A stretch of DNA of 8,673 bases from Nanobdellota archaeon (GTDB taxonomy: Archaea; Nanobdellota; Nanobdellia; SCGC-AAA011-G17; ARS1403): contig JAHJRB010000038.1 of assembly GCA_018831025.1 (NCBI GenBank), positions 1 to 8,673 on the forward strand, written 5' to 3'. Position numbers and translations under genes: made by a program. The notes beneath the pieces were generated by a model. That model saw only the letters and a program-made list of their open reading frames with translations. It was not told the DNA's origin and ran no database searches. The first letter of the stretch is position 1. Every line of letters starts with the position of its first letter. This document shows positions 4,647-8,673 of the stretch, in pieces.

Positions 4647-7258
4647 GCCAACCATATCAGCAATCAATAGAATCTTTGTATAAATCCGTAAATACATCTA
4701 TCCATGGATTAACAAGTAAAGCAGTAAGTAAAAAATTAGAAAAATTTGGAAAGAATGAAATAAAAAAAATAACTCATTTCTCAAAACTTAAAATTTTCTT
4801 AAGGCAATTTACAGATCCCTTAGTTATTATCTTGATAATAGCAGTTATATTATCTTTATTAATACCAATTGTAAAAAACAGTGGAAGTTTAGAAATAAAA
4901 GAAACTTACGATGCTATCTTTATTGGAATTATTTTATTATTAAACGCTTTTTTAGGTTTCGCCCAGGAATACAAAGCTGAAAAATCCGTTGAACTATTAA
5001 AAAAACTATCTGTTCCTAAATCAACAGTTTATAGAAATAATAAATTAATAAGAATAGATTCCTCAGAACTAGTTCCAGGAGATATAATATTATTTAGCGC
5101 AGGAGACAGAATAACAGCAGATGCAAGAATCATAGAATCTACTAACTTAAGATTGGATGAATCAGCATTAACTGGAGAATCAAGACCCGTAACAAAGAAC
5201 TCGGGGATAATAAAAAATAAAGTTGGTTTAGCAGAGCAGTATAATATTCTTTTTTCAGGAACTACCATAGTAAACGGCTCAGCAAAAGCTTTAGTTGTAG
5301 CAACAGGAATGGAAACAGAAATAGGAAAAATAGCTACTTTAGTTCAATCAGTTGAAGAAGTTCGTACTCCTTTACAAAAACGTCTAACCCATTTAGGAAA
5401 ATGGTTAGGGATAATTGTTATCACAATAGCATTTATTATTGTTCTTGCAGGATTATTCAATAACCTTCCTCTAGCAGAATTAATCTTAATAGGGGTTAGT
5501 TTGGCAGTTTCAGCAATACCCGAAGGTCTTCCAGCCGTAATTACAGTTACGTTAGCTTTAAGCGTAAACGCCATGATAAAAAGAAAAGCCCTAATAAAGC
5601 AATTAAAAGCAATTGAAACCTTAGGGAATATCTCAGTGATCTGCACAGACAAAACAGGAACTTTAACAAAAAATGAAATGACTGTTTCTGAGTTATTTGT
5701 TAACAATAAAACCTTCCAAGTTACAGGTTCTGGATTTTCAACAAAAGGAGATTTTTATCATAATAATAAAAAAATCTCTCCAAAAGAATTAAAGTTATTA
5801 TTAGAGATTAGTGCTAATTGTAATAACGCATCTTTGCCAAATATAGGAGACCCAACAGAGCTAGCATTATTAGTCTCCGCAGCAAAAGCAAACATAAAAA
5901 ATTCATTAAAAAGAATAAAAGAAATTCCTTTTGATTCTGTTAAGAAATATATGATAACAACCCATGAAGTAAATAATAAAAAAATAGATTACATTAAAGG
6001 CGCACCAGAAAAATTACTCACAATTTGCAAATATATTAACATTAATAATAAAATAATAAAATTAACCTCCTCTCAAAAAAAATTAATTCTAGATAAAAAT
6101 AAAAAAATGGCTGAAAACGCTTTAAGAGTTCTAGCCATGGCTTACAAAATCGGCTCTAAAACAATCTTTGTAGGTCTTCAAGGTATGATAGACAAACCAA
6201 GAAAAGAAGTAAAAAATGCAATACAGCTTTGTAAAAAAGCAGGAATAAGAGTTATAATGATAACCGGAGATCAAAAACTAACAGCAGAAGCAATAGCAAA
6301 AAACATTGGCATTAAAGGTGCTGCAATAGAAGGCAAAGATTTGGATAGATTATCTGATAAAGAGCTTAAAGACACTTTAAAAAATATTAATATTTTTGCA
6401 AGAACAAACCCAGAGCATAAAGTTAGAATTCTAAATATTTTACAAAAAGAAAAAGAAGTTGTAGCCATGACAGGGGATGGAATTAACGACGCTCCAGCAT
6501 TAAAGAAAGCAGACGTTGGAGTAGCTATGGCAATTAAAGGAACAGACATAGCAAGAGACGCTTCTGATATGGTTTTAATGGACGATAATTTCAACTCAAT
6601 AGTCCAGGCAATCTCCCATGGAAGAACCGTTTATGATAATATCAAAAAATTCATAAAATATGAGTTGTCTGTTAATTTTTCAGAATTGTTTTTAATATTA
6701 ACAGCAATATTAATAAAACTTCCTTTGCCACTGCTACCACTACAAATTCTGTGGATCAACTTGGCAACAAATGGACTGCCAGCTCTAGCTTTAAGTGTAG
6801 AAAAACAAGAAAAGAACGTGATGGAGAGAAAACCAAGAAACCCAGAAGAAAGCATTTTTAAAGATATGAAACTATATTTATTCTTCGGAACTTTATTTCT
6901 TTTTCTAGCATCTTTATTTATATTTACAACAACCTTAGATAATTTAGACAAAGCAAGAACTATGGCGTTAAGTGTAAGTGTCTGTTACCAATTATTATTT
7001 GTTTTTGCATGCAGGTCTAATGAAAGTTTATTTAAAATAGGTATTCTTTCAAATAAAAAATTAATTTATGCAGTTTTAATAACGTTTTTAGCTCATTTAG
7101 CAATCCTATACACAAAACTAAACACAGTTTTTAATGTAACCCCATTAACAATTAATGATTGGATTAAAGTTTTAATACTCGCCTCTTCAGGATTAGTTAT
7201 ATTTGAAATAAGCAAGTTACTTAAGCCTATTCTTCGTCATCAAAGTCTTCTAAAGTAG
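4643..7258 (+). CDS. P2-type cation-transporting ATPase (Ca2+-ATPase-like)
   Basis: This 871-residue pump would use ATP to export a cation. It has the N-terminal cation-ATPase domain, the actuator loop TGES (177-180), the phosphorylation motif DKTGTLT with D336, nucleotide-binding KGAPE (452-456) and the hinge TGDGINDAP (610-618). Ten membrane segments are visible: two before the actuator domain, M3-M4 flanking PEGLP (E294), and six at the end. Ion-site residues aligned to SERCA by eye are E294 (E309), N678 (N768), E681 (E771), N706 (N796), N710 (D800) and Q783 (E908). Loss of the M8 glutamate resembles one-site PMCA/PMR1-type pumps, and the Asp to Asn change in M6 is unusual. The ATGA overlap couples it to the antiporter. 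Its last 32 bases overlap S2 on the other strand. Calcium is the likeliest substrate. Confidence 0.93.
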   Translation: MSQPYQQSIESLYKSVNTSIHGLTSKAVSKKLEKFGKNEIKKITHFSKLKIFLRQFTDPLVIILIIAVILSLLIPIVKNSGSLEIKETYDAIFIGIILLLNAFLGFAQEYKAEKSVELLKKLSVPKSTVYRNNKLIRIDSSELVPGDIILFSAGDRITADARIIESTNLRLDESALTGESRPVTKNSGIIKNKVGLAEQYNILFSGTTIVNGSAKALVVATGMETEIGKIATLVQSVEEVRTPLQKRLTHLGKWLGIIVITIAFIIVLAGLFNNLPLAELILIGVSLAVSAIPEGLPAVITVTLALSVNAMIKRKALIKQLKAIETLGNISVICTDKTGTLTKNEMTVSELFVNNKTFQVTGSGFSTKGDFYHNNKKISPKELKLLLEISANCNNASLPNIGDPTELALLVSAAKANIKNSLKRIKEIPFDSVKKYMITTHEVNNKKIDYIKGAPEKLLTICKYININNKIIKLTSSQKKLILDKNKKMAENALRVLAMAYKIGSKTIFVGLQGMIDKPRKEVKNAIQLCKKAGIRVIMITGDQKLTAEAIAKNIGIKGAAIEGKDLDRLSDKELKDTLKNINIFARTNPEHKVRILNILQKEKEVVAMTGDGINDAPALKKADVGVAMAIKGTDIARDASDMVLMDDNFNSIVQAISHGRTVYDNIKKFIKYELSVNFSELFLILTAILIKLPLPLLPLQILWINLATNGLPALALSVEKQEKNVMERKPRNPEESIFKDMKLYLFFGTLFLFLASLFIFTTTLDNLDKARTMALSVSVCYQLLFVFACRSNESLFKIGILSNKKLIYAVLITFLAHLAILYTKLNTVFNVTPLTINDWIKVLILASSGLVIFEISKLLKPILRHQSLLK

Positions 7259-7823
7259 CTTTAAGTTCCCCTAATTTTCTTATTCTTAAATATTCTCTAG
7301 CTAATATATAGAATAATAATCCTAAAGATTTCTTACCTTTATTATTGCAAGGAATTATTAAATCAACATCATTTGCTGTATTATTTGTATCGCAACATGC
7401 AATTATAGGAATTCCCATTTTATTAGCATCCCTTACAATATTTCTGTCAGGCCAAGGATCTACAACCAATATTAGTTTAACATTATCAGTAAAACTCTTG
7501 CTATCCGGATTTATTAACATCCCAGGACTATATCTACCTATTAATGCTTTAATTCCAGTCACTTTAGAAAATAACTCAGCAGCTTTCCATCCATTCTCTC
7601 TTCTACAAGCTACTAGGATTTCTTCAGGAGCGTATCTAGCCATAAATTCTGCAGCTATCCCAATCCTATTATTTATCTCCTGAACATTCAATACAGCTAA
7701 TCCATCAGGCCTTATTTTATAGATAAACGGAGCCATATATTCAGTTCTAAACTTAGTACCTATATGTAACCCTGCTTTTAGATAATTTTCAAGCGGAACT
7801 AAAAATTGTTCTTCTTCTGCCAT
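7227..7823 (-). CDS. rps2: Small-subunit ribosomal protein S2 (uS2)
   Basis: This 198-residue protein is the archaeal form of the universal small-subunit protein S2. Signatures are [14 protein letters not shown] near the N-terminus, [14 protein letters not shown], the GRYSPGML segment, [29 protein letters not shown] and the [21 protein letters not shown] block. The C-terminal tail is acidic (EDFDDEE), common in archaea. A TATA-like box about 27 bases before the ATG indicates a leaderless message. It stands apart from the other ribosomal genes, and its tail overlaps the 3' end of the ATPase gene by 32 bp in convergent orientation. Confidence 0.96.
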   Translation of the reverse strand: MAEEEQFLVPLENYLKAGLHIGTKFRTEYMAPFIYKIRPDGLAVLNVQEINNRIGIAAEFMARYAPEEILVACRRENGWKAAELFSKVTGIKALIGRYSPGMLINPDSKSFTDNVKLILVVDPWPDRNIVRDANKMGIPIIACCDTNNTANDVDLIIPCNNKGKKSLGLLFYILAREYLRIRKLGELKATLEDFDDEE

Positions 7824-7834
7824 GTAATTTTAAA

Positions 7835-7912
7835 CTAAAATAACTGTTTATAAATCTTATTATTTACTTTTTTATTCTCTGGAGTATAATTTAATTTTTT
7901 AGATAAGTTCAT
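7835..7912 (-). CDS. Possible 25-residue small ORF upstream of S2
   Basis: An ATG at 7912 opens a 25-residue frame beginning MNLSKKLNYTPENKK and ending in TAG, 11 bases before the S2 start. GTGAGTGG immediately precedes the ATG, and a TTTTAAAAT box lies about 23 bases upstream, the spacing typical here. Against it, the S2 promoter box lies inside it, the product is very short and lysine/asparagine-rich as any AT-rich sequence would give, and no family is recognised. It may be a chance frame. The rest of the gap from 7913 to about 7980 holds no recognised feature. Confidence 0.2.
   Translation of the reverse strand: MNLSKKLNYTPENKKVNNKIYKQLF
7844..7856 (-). promoter_or_regulatory. TATA-like promoter of the S2 gene
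   Basis: On the minus strand the sequence GATTTATAAACAG is centred about 27 bases before the S2 ATG at 7823, giving a transcript that starts at the start codon. Confidence 0.55.
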
Positions 7913-7982
7913 TCCACTCACAGAAAATTTACAATATTTTAAAACTGAAAGGAATTTCTTCTTTTTTTAACAAAAAGAAAAC

Positions 7983-7991
7983 TATATAAAT
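7983..7991 (+). promoter_or_regulatory. TATA box of the vapBC operon
   Basis: TATATAAAT is the best archaeal TATA box in the window, centred about 29 bases before the antitoxin ATG, so the transcript is probably leaderless. It overlaps the first operator half-site at 7989-7996. Confidence 0.65.
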
Positions 7992-8015
7992 AAGAAAATT
8001 CTTATTTTTCTTATT
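7989..8015 (+). promoter_or_regulatory. Probable vapBC autoregulatory operator (three half-sites)
   Basis: AATAAGAA (7989-7996) and TTCTTATT (7999-8006) form a perfect 8-bp inverted repeat separated by two bases. A second exact TTCTTATT (8008-8015) follows after one base and abuts the ATG. The array covers the space between the TATA box and the start codon, where a bound repressor would block transcription. AbrB-fold antitoxins are dimers that bind such repeats, usually with their toxin, so autoregulation is a reasonable inference. Confidence 0.6.
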
Positions 8016-8270
8016 ATGAAATTCCAAACAGCCAAGATAACGGAAAGAGGAACTGTTACAATACCAGAACAATTTAGGAAGAAATATGGATTTATAACTG
8101 GAGATAGAGTAATTTTTATTGGTGAAACCTCTGGTTTATTCTTGAAATCTGCCAGAAATGTTGACTTTAAAGAGTTGGATAGAATACTTGAAAAAACAAA
8201 AAAAATAAAGCCCAGACACAATCTAACTGCTGAACAAATGGATGAATTAAATGAAAGGCTTTTTAGATGA
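8016..8270 (+). CDS. vapB: VapB-type antitoxin, AbrB/SpoVT DNA-binding fold
   Basis: The 84-residue product has the swapped-hairpin AbrB-like domain at its N-terminus: KITERGTVTIPEQFRKKYG, then GDRVIFIGETSGLFLKS (about residues 7-44). The C-terminal half is helical and charged (about 49-84), the part that normally wraps around and blocks the PIN toxin. It would neutralise VapC and, as a dimer, bind the operator just upstream. It overlaps vapC by ATGA, the usual arrangement that keeps antitoxin and toxin synthesis coupled. The ATG at 8016 is set by the promoter spacing. The length is normal for the family. Confidence 0.88.
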   Translation: MKFQTAKITERGTVTIPEQFRKKYGFITGDRVIFIGETSGLFLKSARNVDFKELDRILEKTKKIKPRHNLTAEQMDELNERLFR

Positions 8271-8644
8271 GATTTATTGATTCTAACATCTTAGCATATG
8301 CATTTTATGAAAATGAAAATAGGGAGAGGTGCATAAATATTGTGAAAGAAGGGGGAATTATTGATAGCTTATGTTTAATTGAAGCTTTTAATATTATAGA
8401 GAATGAAACAAGGAAGAGAGATATTGCTGTTGAAGCTATAAAATCATTGATGAAAATAAATTTAGAGATTGTGAATGTTGACAGTAATGTTGTCTTTGAA
8501 GCTTTGAAAAAAGCAGAAAAATACAAGAAACTAAAATTCTTAGATTTAATTCATTATATTATTGCCTTGAATTATGAATGTAAAGAGATTCTAAGTTATG
8601 ACAAAGATTTTAATGATCTTGAAATTAAAAAAACAGAACCTTGA
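8267..8644 (+). CDS. vapC: VapC-type toxin, PIN-domain ribonuclease
   Basis: The 125-residue product is a complete PIN domain, a Mg2+-dependent RNase that in VapC toxins cuts tRNA or rRNA. The acidic centre is visible: D5 in FIDSN, E39 in LIEAFN, D93 in FLDLIHYIIAL, and D112 with D114 in SYDKDFNDL. The pattern and length match family members, with no missing catalytic residue, so the toxin is predicted active. Its start overlaps the vapB stop, with GAAAGG a few bases upstream as a weak ribosome binding site. The RNA target cannot be read from the sequence. Such pairs are often gained by transfer, but composition here is like the neighbours. Confidence 0.9.
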   Translation: MRFIDSNILAYAFYENENRERCINIVKEGGIIDSLCLIEAFNIIENETRKRDIAVEAIKSLMKINLEIVNVDSNVVFEALKKAEKYKKLKFLDLIHYIIALNYECKEILSYDKDFNDLEIKKTEP

Positions 8645-8646
8645 TG

Positions 8647-8652
8647 TTTTTT
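8647..8652 (+). terminator. U-tract after vapC
   Basis: Six T residues begin three bases after the vapC stop, followed by ATTTGAG. A short archaeal U-tract terminator is plausible. The last bases of the window (ATTTTATATAA) resemble a further TATA box, but the gene it would serve is outside. Confidence 0.4.
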
Positions 8653-8673
8653 ATTTGAGATAATTTTATATAA

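Noticed and set aside
7345..7683. 112-codon plus-strand frame opposite S2
   Set aside because: It lies wholly within the strongly supported S2 gene on the other strand, has no family resemblance and no promoter or ribosome binding site.
7955..7980. Inverted repeat TTTCTT...AAGAAA upstream of vapB as a hairpin terminator
   Set aside because: The pairing is imperfect and made almost only of T and A runs, as expected by chance in such AT-rich DNA, and no converging gene needs it.

Overview
The window reads as a piece of an AT-rich archaeal chromosome, most likely a DPANN archaeon of the Woesearchaeota/Pacearchaeota type. The archaeal signs are direct. It carries archaeal/eukaryotic-type ribosomal proteins (L18e, archaeal-style L13, S9 and S2) and the archaeal RNA polymerase subunit RpoN. 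TATA-like boxes sit about 24-30 bases before many start codons, so most transcripts should be leaderless. Spacing is tight, with ATGA-type overlaps. The exact lineage is inference from composition, gene size and style, not from a database search.

Left part (1-2240): a structured leader of about 100 nt precedes the L18e-L13-S9 operon. A short gap with a tandem 9-bp repeat and its own promoter follows. Then come a basic helix-turn-helix protein and rpoN, coupled by an ATGA overlap. rpoN is broken by one extra T in a TTTTT run: an in-frame TAG follows codon 8, and the rest of the protein (57 codons, with three of the four zinc cysteines) is intact in the +1 frame. TTT-TAG-C has the layout of a programmed +1 frameshift site, but a sequencing error is an equally simple explanation.

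Middle part (2240-7258): a divergent pair comes first, a small acidic protein of unknown function with a FliM/FliN-like LSQEEID motif and a COG1407-type metallophosphoesterase. Next is a run of three genes with a calcium theme: a small predicted lipoprotein with a textbook EF-hand loop, a CaCA-family cation antiporter, and a P2-type Ca2+-ATPase-like pump. The two transporters overlap by ATGA and probably form one operon. Both have changed acidic/amide residues at positions that bind ions in characterised relatives, so calcium specificity is likely but not certain.

Right part (7227-8673): ribosomal protein S2 lies on the minus strand and overlaps the pump gene tail to tail by 32 bp. A VapBC-type toxin-antitoxin pair (AbrB-fold antitoxin and PIN-domain RNase) closes the window. 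Its promoter region contains three copies of an 8-bp half-site between the TATA box and the start codon, a probable autoregulatory operator. The best candidates for something undescribed are the rpoN frameshift site, the ribosomal-operon leader, the vapBC operator and the EF-hand/antiporter/pump cluster. No CRISPR array, insertion sequence, tRNA or rRNA was recognised.
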